DNA of 64,000 nt from assembly GCA_026005015.1 (NCBI GenBank), contig BPKG01000005.1, positions 1-64,000 of the forward strand, read 5' to 3'. Under the pieces are notes generated by a model. It did not search any database. It had not been told where the DNA came from and saw only the letters and a list, made by a program, of their open reading frames with translations. The DNA is from Burkholderiales bacterium. Lineage in GTDB: Bacteria; Pseudomonadota; Gammaproteobacteria; Burkholderiales; UBA6910. Positions 48,757 through 61,076 of the stretch are shown here, piece after piece (position 1 is the first letter of the stretch; the number at the start of each line of letters is the position of its first letter). The position numbers and the translations under genes are program-made.

Positions 48757-49275
48757 TTAAGCCGCTCCGGACAGCCGGCCCGGGCGGCCGATCAGCGCCT
48801 CCAGGATGGCCAGCTCCCGTGCCGAAAGATCGACGGGCTTGCCGGCGACATGGCCCTGGCGTGCGGCCGGATCGAAGGCCAGACGTCCCAGCGCGATCAC
48901 GCCGGGCGCACCGCACAACCCCCGGCGCAGCAGCGCCCGCACCCGGGCCTCCAGCTCAGCCAGCTCGAAGGGTTTGGTAAGGTAATCGTCGGCGCCGCCG
49001 TCCAGCCCCCGGACCCGATCCTCGGTCCCATCCAGAGCGGTGAGAATCAGCACTGGCGTGCGCTGGTTCCGGGACCTCAGACGGGAAAGCACCTCCAGGC
49101 CCGGCAGCCGGGGCAGACCCAGGTCGAGGATCAGCAGGTCATAGCGGTGGGCGGCTAGGGCGGTGTCGGCCGCTGGGCCGGACTCGACCCAGTCGACGGC
49201 GTAGCCGCATTGCCGGAGCGCCCGCGCCAGCCCGTCGCCCAGGATGCGATCGTCTTCCGCCAGCAGGATCCGCAC
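48757..49275 (-). CDS. Truncated OmpR-family response regulator
   Basis: The 172-residue product has a complete receiver domain (MRILLAEDD, phospho-acceptor in LLILDLGLP, LTKPFELAELEARVRALLRR) like the QseB/PmrA group. It has only the start of the winged helix (LSARELAILEALIGRPGR) before an early stop. About 50 residues including the recognition helix are missing, and no kinase gene follows. The break lies beside the disrupted tRNA copy, so a rearrangement there probably cut the gene. Confidence 0.8.
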   Translation of the reverse strand: MRILLAEDDRILGDGLARALRQCGYAVDWVESGPAADTALAAHRYDLLILDLGLPRLPGLEVLSRLRSRNQRTPVLILTALDGTEDRVRGLDGGADDYLTKPFELAELEARVRALLRRGLCGAPGVIALGRLAFDPAARQGHVAGKPVDLSARELAILEALIGRPGRLSGAA

Positions 49276-49305
49276 CGACCGGAGCCCTCCATGTTTTGAA
49301 CCTTC

Positions 49306-49331
49306 GGTAAATGGTTAACGAACCATTTACC
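49306..49331. promoter_or_regulatory. Perfect 11-base inverted repeat upstream of the truncated regulator
   Basis: GGTAAATGGTT and AACCATTTACC are perfectly inverted across AACG, 31 bases before the regulator start. A related element, ATGGTCAACGAGCCAT, lies at 45087-45102. It may be an autoregulatory operator or a terminator stem; no T-run follows. Confidence 0.45.
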
Positions 49332-49382
49332 GCAAGCACCGGACGCTCTGCCCATATTATGGACGGCGGCGGAGCGGGAAAC

Positions 49383-49407
49383 AAAAAGCCCCGCGGGCGC
49401 GGGGCTT
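49383..49407 (-). terminator. Rho-independent terminator of groESL
   Basis: On the minus strand AGCCCCGC-GCCC-GCGGGGCT is followed by five T residues, 52 bases behind the groEL stop. Confidence 0.85.
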
Positions 49408-49458
49408 GGGGGACATCGATCCGCGCGAGCCGAAACGCCCGCGCGGGGGTGATGCTTC

Positions 49459-51421
<1,963 letters not shown>

Positions 51422-51466
51422 AAAGTTTTTCTCCTTCAATAGGTTGTGGTCGATGACGGGGATTTG

Positions 51467-51493
51467 TTAGCACTCGATGCGAGAGAGTGCTAA
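51467..51493 (-). promoter_or_regulatory. CIRCE operator
   Basis: TTAGCACTC-N9-GAGTGCTAA matches the CIRCE consensus perfectly. It lies 46 bases before groES and is the binding site of the HrcA heat-shock repressor, whose gene is not in this window. Confidence 0.96.
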
Positions 51494-52295
51494 TGGTAGC
51501 TCCGGGACAGGAGCGAAGGCAAGTGACGGTGACTGACGGGCGGCACTTGGTTTGAAAAACCAGGAAGCCCGCGACAGGGGTATCATGGAAACGGCGGGTG
51601 ACGACCCCGGAAATTTTCGGTGTCCGGTTACTCGGCCCAGTCAGGGGTCTTGGATGGAGGGACGGCCGGCCTCCCATCCGCCTTCCCTGACATCATTTTC
51701 GCTTGGGCGGGCGACGCGGTGAATCTCCGGCCGTAGCACGGCGGCGACGCCGGAGTGCCATGTGGGGGAGACGGGAGTCCTCACCCCGCCCAGCTCGACA
51801 AGTCTTTATCGCCTAAAAAGCTCCGCCGAAGCCCTGCTCCCCATGGCGGAGCGTCCCTATATTGAGCGGAAACATCTGGTCTTGACATTCTCGTTGCCGC
51901 CCAATCCCGCTGGCATGAAAAGACAAAGCATCATAAGATCGTTGTGGTTTGAAGCGCGCGGAACAGCGGCGGTAAGTAGTCGGTCTGCGTCGGCGCGGCT
52001 AGGCATGTGAAGCTATCGCCGAGGAGAGTGCCTGTCGCGCATCGGGGTGTTCAACCTCTGCCAATGTCATGTACAGGAAGGCGTGCGCATTGAGAGACAA
52101 GCGCGGCGGCGCAAGCTTGGCGAGCGCAGCTCGCCAAGCCCAGCCAGGAGGCCGAGACTCGCCGACTGATCTGCGACAAGGCACCGGACCCGTTGAAGAT
52201 GGCCTTCGCCCGGTGAAACCGGCAGGCGGTGTGACAGCCGATCGTTGAGCGCTGTGGGATAGCGCTTGCGCCGCAAGAAGTGGGCAAGCACCTGG
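51494..52295. other. Long stretch without recognisable genes
   Basis: About 800 bases upstream of groES. The groESL promoter should lie close to the CIRCE element. Beyond that I see no ORF with family features, no RNA gene and no terminator. The part from 52050 on may be diverged transposon sequence belonging to the neighbouring IS5-like fragment. Confidence 0.4.
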
Positions 52296-52395
52296 CGCGT
52301 CGGCACCGGCTTGCGCCTGCTCGACCTTCGGCAAGGGTCTCTTCGGGAAAATGCTCCCGAATTCGCTCCCACTGTTCGTCGCTCAGACGCAGCAT
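52296..52395 (-). mobile_element. IS5-family transposase N-terminal remnant
   Basis: The minus-strand reading starts MLRLSDEQWERIREHFPEE, the usual N-terminus of IS5-group transposases. After about 27 residues it passes, by a frameshift, into RKPVPTRQVL. Nothing of the catalytic DDE domain can be found, so only the end of an old insertion remains. Confidence 0.65.
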
Positions 52396-52500
52396 GCATC
52401 CGATTCTACGAACTCATCCTCACGCCAACAACAATTTTGAGGTAGGCTCTGAACCTACAAATCCATCGTTTCTAAGTGAAGGAAAGCCGCTAGCAATCTT

Positions 52501-52629
52501 ATGCACGTGGGCAACAAAAAGCGCCGCTCATTCTCGCTCTGCCTCTTGCTGCTGGTGACGCGAAGCGTTGCCGCCTCGTCTGAGGCTGTCGCGACGTTTG
52601 CCTATATGCACGGCACTATGGCAATCTAA
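52501..52629 (+). CDS. Short ORF with signal-peptide-like start
   Basis: The 42-codon ORF reads MHVGNKKRRSFSLCLLLLV followed by a VAA-SS cleavage-like site and only about 17 further residues. It could be the broken start of an exported protein. No ribosome site of good quality is seen and the surroundings are full of gene debris. Confidence 0.25.
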   Translation: MHVGNKKRRSFSLCLLLLVTRSVAASSEAVATFAYMHGTMAI

Positions 52630-52658
52630 CCTTTGCTTTGGCTCTCGTGGAGTGAGCC

Positions 52659-52884
52659 ATGGTTTCAACTGTCGAATTGCTGGAAGCTGAAGCGTTGCAA
52701 CCCGCCGACCACAGGCTGGACGTGATTGGTCGAGCGATTGATTCCAAGTCTTGACATGGATCCTGGTGTCGAGGAGGCATGGGCCGCAGAGGTGGAGCGC
52801 CGGAATGCCGAGATGGAAAGCGGCGCCGTCTTGTTGGTCCCTAGCCCCGGGGCGTTGGCTGAGCTGAAGGCCCGGTTCCAGTGA
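52659..52884 (+). pseudogene. Decayed addiction-module antitoxin (TIGR02574-like)
   Basis: The start MVSTVELLEAEALQ and the end DPGVEEAWAAEVERRNAEME...ALAELKARF match the small antitoxin family annotated as putative addiction module component. A stop near 52755 and a frame change interrupt the middle. The last base pairs overlap the start of a toxin-like reading frame, as in intact pairs. Confidence 0.65.
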
Positions 52885-52988
52885 ACTACTGGCTGCACCC
52901 CGAGGGACACCGTGGTTGGTCACCAACTGCGTATTCTTTCACTCGCTCCCATAGCCGACGTCCCGGCTACTGGCGCGGGCGGAGGTAG
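52881..52988 (+). pseudogene. ParE/RelE-type toxin remnant
   Basis: GTG 52881 overlaps the antitoxin stop, and the reading frame begins VNYWLHPEG, like the first strand of ParE/RelE toxins that follow TIGR02574 antitoxins. It then loses similarity and stops after about 35 codons. No functional toxin is possible. Confidence 0.5.
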
Positions 52989-53030
52989 CGGCTCAAACCG
53001 TTACACCTTGACTTTCTGAGATGCCGACAA

Positions 53031-53636
53031 ATGGCAACCGACGCGATGATGTATCAGATCAAGGTGACGCTGAACGGCGTCAGGCCGCCGATTTGGCGCC
53101 GGCTGCTTGTGCCGAGTTCCCTTTCGCTGGCCGACCTGCACGAAGTCCTCCAAGTCGCCATGGGCTGGACAGACTCGCACTTGCATCAGTTCGTTGCAAG
53201 GGGCGTGCTTTACGGGGAGCCCGATCCTGAATTCGCGATGGAACGGATCAACGAAAAGCGCGTGCGCCTGGACGAGGTCTTAAGGACCGTCAAAGACGCG
53301 ATGATCTATGAGTACGATTTCGGTGACGGTTGGGAACACAAGATCGTACTGGAAAAAGTGCTCGGGGGCGCCAAGGAAGACGCCCGACTCTCTTGCATTG
53401 CCGGCGCCAGGGCGTGCCCGCCGGAGGACTGCGGCGGCGTCTGGGGCTATGCGGACTTATTGAAGATCATTGCAGATCCCTCGAATCCCGAGCATGAGGA
53501 AACGCTCGACTGGCTCGGTGCCGGATTCGACCCGGAGCGGTTCGACATCGCTGCCGTAAACAACGTGCTGGCGAAAATACGACGGGGTTTACAAATACGT
53601 TCAAGAGCGACGGGCCGCAAGCGTCGCGTACCTTAA
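53031..53636 (+). CDS. Plasmid pRiA4b ORF-3 family protein
   Basis: The 201-residue protein has the whole family pattern: MYQIKVTLNGVRPPIWRRLLVPSSLSLADLHEVLQVAMGW, IYEYDFGDGWEHKIVLEK and CPPEDCGGVWGYADLL. The family is common on plasmids and near transposons; its biochemical role is unknown. It is intact although its neighbours are debris. ATG 53031 lies seven bases behind a diverged ribosome site. Confidence 0.88.
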   Translation: MATDAMMYQIKVTLNGVRPPIWRRLLVPSSLSLADLHEVLQVAMGWTDSHLHQFVARGVLYGEPDPEFAMERINEKRVRLDEVLRTVKDAMIYEYDFGDGWEHKIVLEKVLGGAKEDARLSCIAGARACPPEDCGGVWGYADLLKIIADPSNPEHEETLDWLGAGFDPERFDIAAVNNVLAKIRRGLQIRSRATGRKRRVP

Positions 53637-53919
53637 CGCGGACCCGCGAAGAAATCGGTCCGCGAATGCTTGCGAGACATCGCCAAGCTCACTGGCCTTT
53701 GGCCCGAGAATCTGTAGGGCACGGTCATCGGCGGCGCCCAAAAGGGTTTGGGTACAGTCCCCGGGGTGCGGGGGCACCCCCGATGCTCGAAGCGCCAGGC
53801 CGGGCACGCGGCGCAAGGGCGCAGCTTACCGGCACCTGCCCTCCCGCTGGACCAAGGACGCCGGGAGTTGTCTAATAGAGTGGTCGATCGAGAGCAATTC
53901 CCTGCCGTCTCGGGTCCGT

Positions 53920-54930
<1,011 letters not shown>

Positions 54931-55217
54931 ACGTGGCGCCTGCGCCGCACGTGTCGCGGCAGGCGGGCGAAGCGTACCGGCATCCCCCGAGCGGTGCGCC
55001 AAGGCGCACCCTACGCGCCCTATCTGTTCCTAGGTGTCCAGCCCGGACCTGTGCCTGGCCCGCACCCCAGACGCTCTGCTAGGTTTCTGCTCCAGCGGGC
55101 GCGGGGAACGGCGTTGCCGCGCTTGCCTGCCTTGGTCTCAGCGCTTCGAGGCTCAGCGCCAGCCTTATGTGACAGAAAAATGAGGACGCACAAACCGGCA
55201 TTGATCAAGCCGAGCTT

Positions 55218-55380
55218 TTGAGTTATCCGCCCACTCAAAAGCGCGTAAGCTGGGCGGGGTGCGCATTGTTCACATTCCGTGGGGAGAAGATTGCGGACGT
55301 GTGGGTGCTCGGCGATTTGAAGGGCTTGGAAAAGCAACTGAAGCGAGCGGAACTGGCAGCCCACCGGCCATCCCAGCATC
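55218..55380 (+). pseudogene. C-terminal fragment of a SnoaL-like ester cyclase
   Basis: The frame contains FTFRGEKIADVWVLGDLKGLEKQL, the C-terminal strand and helix of SnoaL-like/ester cyclase proteins, but the N-terminal 90 or so residues are absent. The fragment runs directly into the cupin reading frame in another phase, so the junction is probably a deletion. Confidence 0.55.
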
Positions 55381-55644
55381 GAGCGCAGTCTTTACCGCAA
55401 CAACGAATCCGGAGGGCGTTCCTCGGTGGTGCGTCTGGCGGCCGGATCGCGCTTTCCCCGCCATACCCATCACGGCACGGAAGAGGTGGTGGTCCTCGCG
55501 GGAAAGGTATCGATCGGGGGCGCCGAGTTGTCGGAAGGCGATTATCTGTTCACCGAACCCGGCGAGGAGCACGATGTCGTCGCTTTGTCCGACGCCGTCA
55601 TCATCGTCTCCTCCCAAAAGGCGACGCCGCTGGTGGATCCGTAG
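55341..55644 (+). CDS. ChrR-like cupin-domain protein, probably 5'-truncated
   Basis: A single cupin barrel with SRFPRHTHHGTEEVVVLAGKVSIGG (metal His-x-His-His...Glu) and EPGEEHDV for the fourth ligand, similar to the cupin of ChrR-type anti-sigma factors. The similarity starts upstream of the first ATG (55426), at PTGHPSIERSLYRN. The frame opens just after a stop near 55341, so the original start is lost at the junction with the cyclase fragment. Whether the ATG 55426 product is made is unclear. Confidence 0.6.
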
Positions 55645-55693
55645 CTCGATTCCGGTGCGTTTCGCTTGCGCTCCACGCACCCTACGACCACGG

Positions 55694-57397
55694 CTATTGT
55701 CGCGAATTGCCCCAGGAATCTCTCAGGGTGACGCTTCGATTGAACACCGGACGCCCGGGCGCGTGGTCGCGCAGGTCGGCGACGAAATAGCCGTGTCGCT
55801 CGAACTGGAACCGCTCCTCGGGCTGGGCGGCGGCGGCGAGCGGCTCCACCCAAGCGCGGATCACCCGCTTAGAATGGGGGTTCAGGTCTTCCCGGTAGTC
55901 CCGGCCGCCCGCGCCGGGATGGGGCACCGAGAACAGCCGGTCGTACAGGCGCACCTCCGCCGCCGCCGCGTGCCGGGCTGAGAGCCAGTGGATGTTGCCC
56001 TTGACCTTGCGGCTCTCCGCCCCCGGGGTGCCGCTCCGGGTCTGGGGGTCGTAGGTGCAATGCACTTCCACCACGCGCCCCTCGGCGTCCTTCTTCACGT
56101 CTACGCATTTCACGAGGTAGGCGTAGCGTAGCCGCACCTCCGCGCCGGGCGACAGGCGGAAGAAGCCCTTGGGAGGATGCTCCATGAAGTCGTCCCGCTC
56201 GATCCATAGCTCCCGGCAGAAGGGCAATTCCCGCGTGCCCAGCTCCGGCTTCTGGGGATGGTTGGGCGCGCGGCAGGTCTCTTCCCGCTCCTCCGGGTAG
56301 TTCACGATCACCAGCTTCAGGGGATCGAGCACCGCGATGCGCCGCGGCGCCCGCTCGTTCAGGTCCTCCCGGATGCAGTCCTCCAGCACGGTCATGTCGA
56401 TCCACGATTCCTGCTTGGATACGCCGATGCGCTCCACGAACAGGCGAATCCCTTCGGGGGTATAGCCCCGGCGCCGGCAGCCCACCAGGGTGGGCATACG
56501 CGGGTCGTCCCAGCCGTCCACGTGCCCGCCTTCCACCAGCTCGATCAGCTTGCGCTTGGAAAGCACCGTGTAGAGGAGATTCAGACGCGAGAACTCGTAC
56601 TGCCGCGAATGCCAGGGCAGCACCTCGGCCAGCTCGTCCAGGATCCAGTCGTAAAGCGCCCGATGATCCTCGAACTCCATGGTGCAGATGGAGTGGGTGA
56701 TCCGCTCCAAGGCGTCCGAGATGCAATGGGCATAGTCGTACAGGGGATAGATGCACCACCGATTTCCTGTGCGGTGGTGGGGCGCGTGGCGGATGCGGTA
56801 GATGACCGGATCGCGCAGGTTGATGTTGGGCGACGTCATGTCGATCTTGAGCCGCAGCACGTGGGCGCCGTCGGGGAACTCGCCGGCCCGCATGCGCCGG
56901 AAGAGGTCCAAGTTCTCTTCCACCGGGCGGTCCCGGTAGGGGCTGTTCCTGCCCGGCTCGGTCAGGGTGCCCCGGTAGTCGCGGATCTCCTCGGCCGAGA
57001 GGCTGTCCACGTAGGCCTTGCCCTGGCGGATCAGATATTCCGCGAACTCGTAGAGCTTGTCGAAGTAATCCGAGGCGTAGTACAGGTGCTCGCCCCAATC
57101 GAAGCCCAGCCAGCGCACCGACTCCAGGATGGAGTCCACGTACTCCTGCTCCTCCTTCTCCGGGTTGGTGTCGTCGAAGCGCATGTGGCACTCGCCGCCG
57201 TAGTCCCGGGCCAGGCCGAAGTTGATGCAGATGGACTTGGCGTGGCCGATGTGGAGATAGCCGTTGGGCTCCGGGGGAAAGCGGGTGGCGACCCGCCCCC
57301 CCCATTTGTTGGTGCGCAGGTCCTCCTCGATGATCTGGCGCAGGAAGTTGGTGACGTGGGCCGCGGGGGCCTTGGGGGCGGGCTTGGGGGCTGACAT
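55694..57397 (-). CDS. glnS: Glutaminyl-tRNA synthetase
   Basis: The 567-residue class I synthetase charges tRNA-Gln. The HIGH motif is in [15 protein letters not shown] near residue 42, and the KMSKS-like loop is in [10 protein letters not shown]. The tRNA-binding beta barrels have [19 protein letters not shown]. The Ala/Pro/Lys-rich N-terminus is a local extension. Its presence agrees with a beta- or gammaproteobacterium, since most other bacteria use an amidation route. Confidence 0.97.
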   Translation of the reverse strand: MSAPKPAPKAPAAHVTNFLRQIIEEDLRTNKWGGRVATRFPPEPNGYLHIGHAKSICINFGLARDYGGECHMRFDDTNPEKEEQEYVDSILESVRWLGFDWGEHLYYASDYFDKLYEFAEYLIRQGKAYVDSLSAEEIRDYRGTLTEPGRNSPYRDRPVEENLDLFRRMRAGEFPDGAHVLRLKIDMTSPNINLRDPVIYRIRHAPHHRTGNRWCIYPLYDYAHCISDALERITHSICTMEFEDHRALYDWILDELAEVLPWHSRQYEFSRLNLLYTVLSKRKLIELVEGGHVDGWDDPRMPTLVGCRRRGYTPEGIRLFVERIGVSKQESWIDMTVLEDCIREDLNERAPRRIAVLDPLKLVIVNYPEEREETCRAPNHPQKPELGTRELPFCRELWIERDDFMEHPPKGFFRLSPGAEVRLRYAYLVKCVDVKKDAEGRVVEVHCTYDPQTRSGTPGAESRKVKGNIHWLSARHAAAAEVRLYDRLFSVPHPGAGGRDYREDLNPHSKRVIRAWVEPLAAAAQPEERFQFERHGYFVADLRDHAPGRPVFNRSVTLRDSWGNSRQ

Positions 57398-57860
57398 GGA
57401 CGGGGGCAGGAACCGGTTTATTTGGAAAACTCAAAGTTTACCCGAGGCGCTCCGGGAGGCGGAGCCCGGCGGACGGATGGGCCTAGAGGAACCCTCGGCG
57501 TACCGCTTCGGCGTACCGGGGCGCTGGGGGATCAGGACGGTGCCGCAGCTCCCCTCCACCGGGCGGCCGAGCCACCGGGGCACCTCCCAAGCCGCCCCCC
57601 GGCGGCTGGCGGCGCTTCTTCCGGCGAACGGGCCTCTGGAGGCCGGCGCCGCTGGGTTTAGTCCCCCAACGGAGCCCTGCGGACGCCCGCAAAACGGCCT
57701 CGATCGGCGCGGAGCCCGGAAAAAACGGGCGCCTACGGGCAAAAACCCCTTGCGCAGAGCCAAAAGCTTAGGCATTCTCTCGTCGCCTAGCTATCGCCTT
57801 GAGCCAGGCACCGGCATAGAGGGGAAAAGGCGACCGCACGCATCGATTGGAGGGAAGATT
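57398..57860. other. Intergenic region between glnS and the H1-SWIB gene
   Basis: About 460 bases between divergent genes, GC-rich with several Gly/Pro-type tracts and no ORF with family features. The stretch from 57700 to 57800 is richer in A and T and is the likeliest promoter area for the H1-like gene. No terminator or RNA seen. Confidence 0.35.
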
Positions 57861-58280
57861 ATGGCGACCAAGAAAACCGCGAAGAAGCCGGCGGCGAAGA
57901 AGCCGGCGACCAAGAAACCGGCCGCGAAGAAACCCGCGGCCAAGAAGCCGGCGGCCAAGAAGCCGGCGGCCAAGAAGCAGCCCGCGGCGAAAAAGCCGGT
58001 CAAGAAGGCGGCCAAGCCGGCAGCCAAGCGCAAGCCGAACCCCGCCTTCATGAAGCCGATGACCCCCGACGCCACCCTGGCGGCCGTGGTGGGCTCGAGC
58101 CCTATGCCCCGCACCGAGGTCACCAAGAAGGTCTGGGACTACATCAGGAAAAACAAGCTCCAGGACACCGTGAACAAGCGCATGATCAACGCCGACGACA
58201 AGCTCAGGGCTGTCTTCGGCGGCAAGAGCCAGGTGTCCATGTTCGAGATGACCAAGCTGGTCAACAAGCACCTGAGCTGA
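57861..58280 (+). CDS. Histone H1-like (AAKKP repeat) protein fused to a SWIB/MDM2 domain
   Basis: The 139-residue protein has two parts. Residues 1-60 are repeats of the type KKPAAKKPA, resembling the tail of eukaryotic H1 and of bacterial H1-like DNA-binding proteins. Residues 62-139 form a SWIB domain ([16 protein letters not shown]...[14 protein letters not shown]...[12 protein letters not shown]). ATG 57861 follows GGAGGG. Such fusions are known in betaproteobacteria and Chlamydiae and are thought to bind and shape DNA. The low-complexity DNA makes the repeat number liable to change. Confidence 0.9.
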   Translation: MATKKTAKKPAAKKPATKKPAAKKPAAKKPAAKKPAAKKQPAAKKPVKKAAKPAAKRKPNPAFMKPMTPDATLAAVVGSSPMPRTEVTKKVWDYIRKNKLQDTVNKRMINADDKLRAVFGGKSQVSMFEMTKLVNKHLS

Positions 58281-58362
58281 CCCCATCCCGCCCCGCCCGC
58301 GCCGTGGCATTCCTCCAGCGGGCGGGGCTCGTTTCCTTTGTTTCCTTTCCTGCGCTGGCTCC

Positions 58363-59259
58363 ATGTCCCCTGCGCCGGCTCCGCTTCATCGACCCTTCCC
58401 TCGAAACCGGCCCCGGTGGCTGACGGGGCTCGCCTGGGCCTTGGCCTGGGCCGCCGGCGGCGCCTGGGGCGCCTGCGCCACCGAGGCCGAAGCCGACGTT
58501 CTGGCGGCGGCCTGGCACGCTCGGATCCCCTTGGGAGGCCTGGATCCCGCCATGACCCTGGAGGAGGCACTCTGCACCCAGGCCAAGCTGGTGGTGCGGC
58601 TCGAGCCCAGGCTTGGACCCCGAGTGGGCTACAAGGTGGGGCTCACCCATCCCGCTCTGCAGCGTCGCTTCGGCGCCGCCGCGCCGGTACGGGGGGTGCT
58701 CCTGGAAAAGATGCTGCTTCCCGGCGGGGCCGCGGTGCCGGCCGCCTACGGGGCCCGGCCGGTGGTGGAGGCGGACCTGCTGGTGCGGATAGGAAGCGCT
58801 GCGGTCAACGAGGCGGCCACGCCCGGGGAAGCCCTGGCCGCCCTGGGGGAGGTGATCCCCTTCATCGAGCTGGCGGACCTGGCCCTGGCGGAAGGGGCGC
58901 CGGTCAACGCAGCCCTCATTACCGCGGTCAACGTGGGTGCCCGCCTCGGCGTCCTGGGCACGCCGCTTCCGGCGGCGCGGCTCGATCCGGTGGCCCTCGG
59001 GACCATGGAAGTGGTGGTGGAGGACGGGGCGGGGCGCGTCCTCGCCCGCGCCCCCGGGTCGGCGGTGCTGAGCCACCCCCTGAACGCGCTGCTCTGGCTC
59101 GCCCGGGACCTCCAGCGCCGGGGCGAGCGGCTCGAGCCCGGGGACCTGGTGAGCCTGGGCGCCTTCAGCGCGCCCCTGACACCCGAGCCAGGCGCCTCGA
59201 TCCGGGTCCGGTACCGGGGGCTGTCAGGAGAACCCGAGGTGGTGGTGACGTTTCGCTAA
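58363..59259 (+). CDS. Hydratase/decarboxylase-family (MhpD-like) protein with signal sequence
   Basis: The 298-residue protein matches 2-keto-4-pentenoate hydratases over most of its length: [33 protein letters not shown] and [14 protein letters not shown]. Before the enzyme domain is a hydrophobic stretch with Arg and Ala-Trp repeats ([21 protein letters not shown]) that looks like a signal or lipoprotein peptide. An exported version is unusual for a cytosolic family. It is 82 bases behind the H1-SWIB gene. Substrate unknown. Confidence 0.8.
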   Translation: MSPAPAPLHRPFPRNRPRWLTGLAWALAWAAGGAWGACATEAEADVLAAAWHARIPLGGLDPAMTLEEALCTQAKLVVRLEPRLGPRVGYKVGLTHPALQRRFGAAAPVRGVLLEKMLLPGGAAVPAAYGARPVVEADLLVRIGSAAVNEAATPGEALAALGEVIPFIELADLALAEGAPVNAALITAVNVGARLGVLGTPLPAARLDPVALGTMEVVVEDGAGRVLARAPGSAVLSHPLNALLWLARDLQRRGERLEPGDLVSLGAFSAPLTPEPGASIRVRYRGLSGEPEVVVTFR

Positions 59260-59411
59260 GGGATCCGTCTCGCGACGACGGGGGCATGCAGGAAGCATAA
59301 TGGTCGCGCTCGCCGGTGCACCGTTTGCCGACATCCGAACCTTGCCGGTGCCACGGAGGTCGGGCAACCGGACCCACGGCGCCGTTCTTGCTCTTGTATA
59401 ATCGACTAGCT

Positions 59412-60347
59412 ATGCGCACGCTGATCTGCGGCTCCATCGCCTACGACACGATCATGGTGTTTCGCGATCGGTTCAGGAACCACATCCTACCCGATCAGAT
59501 TCACATCCTGAACGTGTCCTTCCTGGTGCCGGACCTGCGGCGGGAATACGGCGGCTGCGCCGGCAACATCGCCTATAGCCTCAGGCTGCTGGGCGGTGAG
59601 CCGGTGGTGATGGCCACCGTGGGGGAGGACTCCCACCCGTACGAAAGCCGCCTGGAGCGGCTCGGGCTGGAGCGCACCCACGTGCTGCGGGTCGAGGGGA
59701 CCTACACGGCCCAGGCCTTCATCACCACCGACCTGGACGACAACCAGATCACCGCGTTTCACCCGGGGGCCATGAACCATTCCCACCTGAACAGTGTCCA
59801 TGAAGCCGAGGGCATCGGGCTCGGGATCGTGGCGCCGGACGGCCGCGAAGGCATGCTCAAGCACGCCCGGGAATTCCGCGAGGCGGGCATCCCGTTCCTC
59901 TTCGATCCGGGCCAGGGACTGCCGATGTACAATGGCCGGGAGCTGCTCGACTTCATCGACGCGGCCGACTACGTGGCGGCGAACGACTACGAAGCCAAGC
60001 TCCTGGAAGAGCGCACTGGGCTGCCGGTCGCAGCCTTGGCGCGGCGGGTGAGGGCCTTCGTGGTTACCCGGGGGGCCCAGGGGTCGGTGATTCATGCCGA
60101 GGGCCGGGAGATCCACATCCCCTGCGTGCGGGCCGATGCGGTGGTGGATCCCACCGGCTGCGGGGACGCCTACCGGGCGGGATTGCTGTACGCCATCGCC
60201 AACGGGCTCACCCTGGAAGACGCCGGTCGGCTCGCTTCGGCGATGGGCGCCATCAAGATCGCCCATCGGGGTGCCCAGAACCACCAGCCGAGCCGCGAGG
60301 AAATCGACGAGCGTTTCTACGAGGCGTTCGGCTATCGTTTGTGGTGA
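59412..60347 (+). CDS. PfkB-family carbohydrate (adenosine-type) kinase
   Basis: The 311-residue kinase has the family start (LICGSIAYDTIM), GGCAGNIAYSLRLLGG near residue 48 and the anion-hole and catalytic DPTGCGDAYRAGLLYA near 251, with Asp as base. Kinases of this shape phosphorylate ribose, fructose or nucleosides such as adenosine. ATG 59412 is chosen; an ATG at 59316 would add 32 unsupported residues. Substrate cannot be fixed. Confidence 0.88.
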   Translation: MRTLICGSIAYDTIMVFRDRFRNHILPDQIHILNVSFLVPDLRREYGGCAGNIAYSLRLLGGEPVVMATVGEDSHPYESRLERLGLERTHVLRVEGTYTAQAFITTDLDDNQITAFHPGAMNHSHLNSVHEAEGIGLGIVAPDGREGMLKHAREFREAGIPFLFDPGQGLPMYNGRELLDFIDAADYVAANDYEAKLLEERTGLPVAALARRVRAFVVTRGAQGSVIHAEGREIHIPCVRADAVVDPTGCGDAYRAGLLYAIANGLTLEDAGRLASAMGAIKIAHRGAQNHQPSREEIDERFYEAFGYRLW

Positions 60348-60366
60348 ACCAGAGCTGGAGAAGGTC

Positions 60367-60825
60367 ATGAGCAAGCGGATGTTGGCTTGGGTGCTGGCGA
60401 CTATCGCGGTGGCGGTGGCGGGGTGCGCCGGGAGCCTGTCGGGCGGCGCCTACAGCCGGGACCAGGCGCGCAAGGAGCAGACCGTGCGCCTGGGGGTGGT
60501 GGAGAGCGTGCGGCCGGTGACCATCGAGGGCACCAAGACCCCCATCGGCGCGGCGGCCGGCGCCGCCGCGGGGGGCATTGCGGGCAGCGAGATCGGCCAC
60601 GGCAAGGGCGCGGCCATCGGGGCCATCGGCGGCGCCGTGCTGGGAGGGCTCGCCGGCGCGGCGGCCGAGGAGGCCCTCACCCGCAGGCCCGGCCTGGAGA
60701 TCACGGTGAAACTGGACAGCGGCAGCCTGATCGCGGTGACCCAGGAGGCCGACGAGAGCTTCAAGCCCGGCGACCGGGTGAGGGTGGTGTCCGGCGGGGG
60801 CGTGACCCGCGTCACTCATTACTGA
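60367..60825 (+). CDS. Glycine-zipper outer-membrane lipoprotein (SlyB/Pcp-like)
   Basis: The 152-residue protein has a lipoprotein signal ending in the lipobox AVAGC near residue 20. The glycine-zipper segment is GAAAGAAAGGIAGSEIGHGKGAAIGAIGGAVLGGLAG, followed by a small beta domain (ITVKLDSGSLIAVTQEAD). Family members stabilise the outer membrane under stress. It starts 19 bases after the kinase gene and may share its transcript. Confidence 0.88.
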   Translation: MSKRMLAWVLATIAVAVAGCAGSLSGGAYSRDQARKEQTVRLGVVESVRPVTIEGTKTPIGAAAGAAAGGIAGSEIGHGKGAAIGAIGGAVLGGLAGAAAEEALTRRPGLEITVKLDSGSLIAVTQEADESFKPGDRVRVVSGGGVTRVTHY

Positions 60826-60947
60826 ACCGAGGGGCTGCCCGGTGCACCCGGGACGGGCGGGGATTTCATCCAGGGTTAGCAGGTCTTTCACGCAAGCGTC
60901 ACGGTTCCGGCCTACAGTGGCGCCGACCGTGGTGAAGGGATCGACCA

Positions 60948-61004
60948 TGCAACGCCTGAACGGGCGCTACGCGCGCCATTTCCTGAAAGATCATCACGCC
61001 TAGC
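60948..61004 (+). pseudogene. Possible remnant of an OlsB-like acyltransferase C-terminus
   Basis: MQRLNGRYARHFLKDHHA resembles the end of OlsB-type GNAT acyltransferases (…RYARHFL), which are often followed by a PlsC-type gene, as here. The rest of OlsB is missing. Resting on a few residues only. Confidence 0.35.
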
Positions 61005-61076
61005 CTCCATCCCTTCGTCCGTTCCGCGTGGCGGATCGCGCGCCTGGCGTATCACCTGGCGGCGGGGCTCGCTCGC

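Noticed and set aside
57865-58025. Repetitive tract that might suggest a CRISPR or satellite array
   Set aside because: The repeat unit is codon-phased and encodes KKPAAKKPA repeats of the H1-like protein; there are no spacers.
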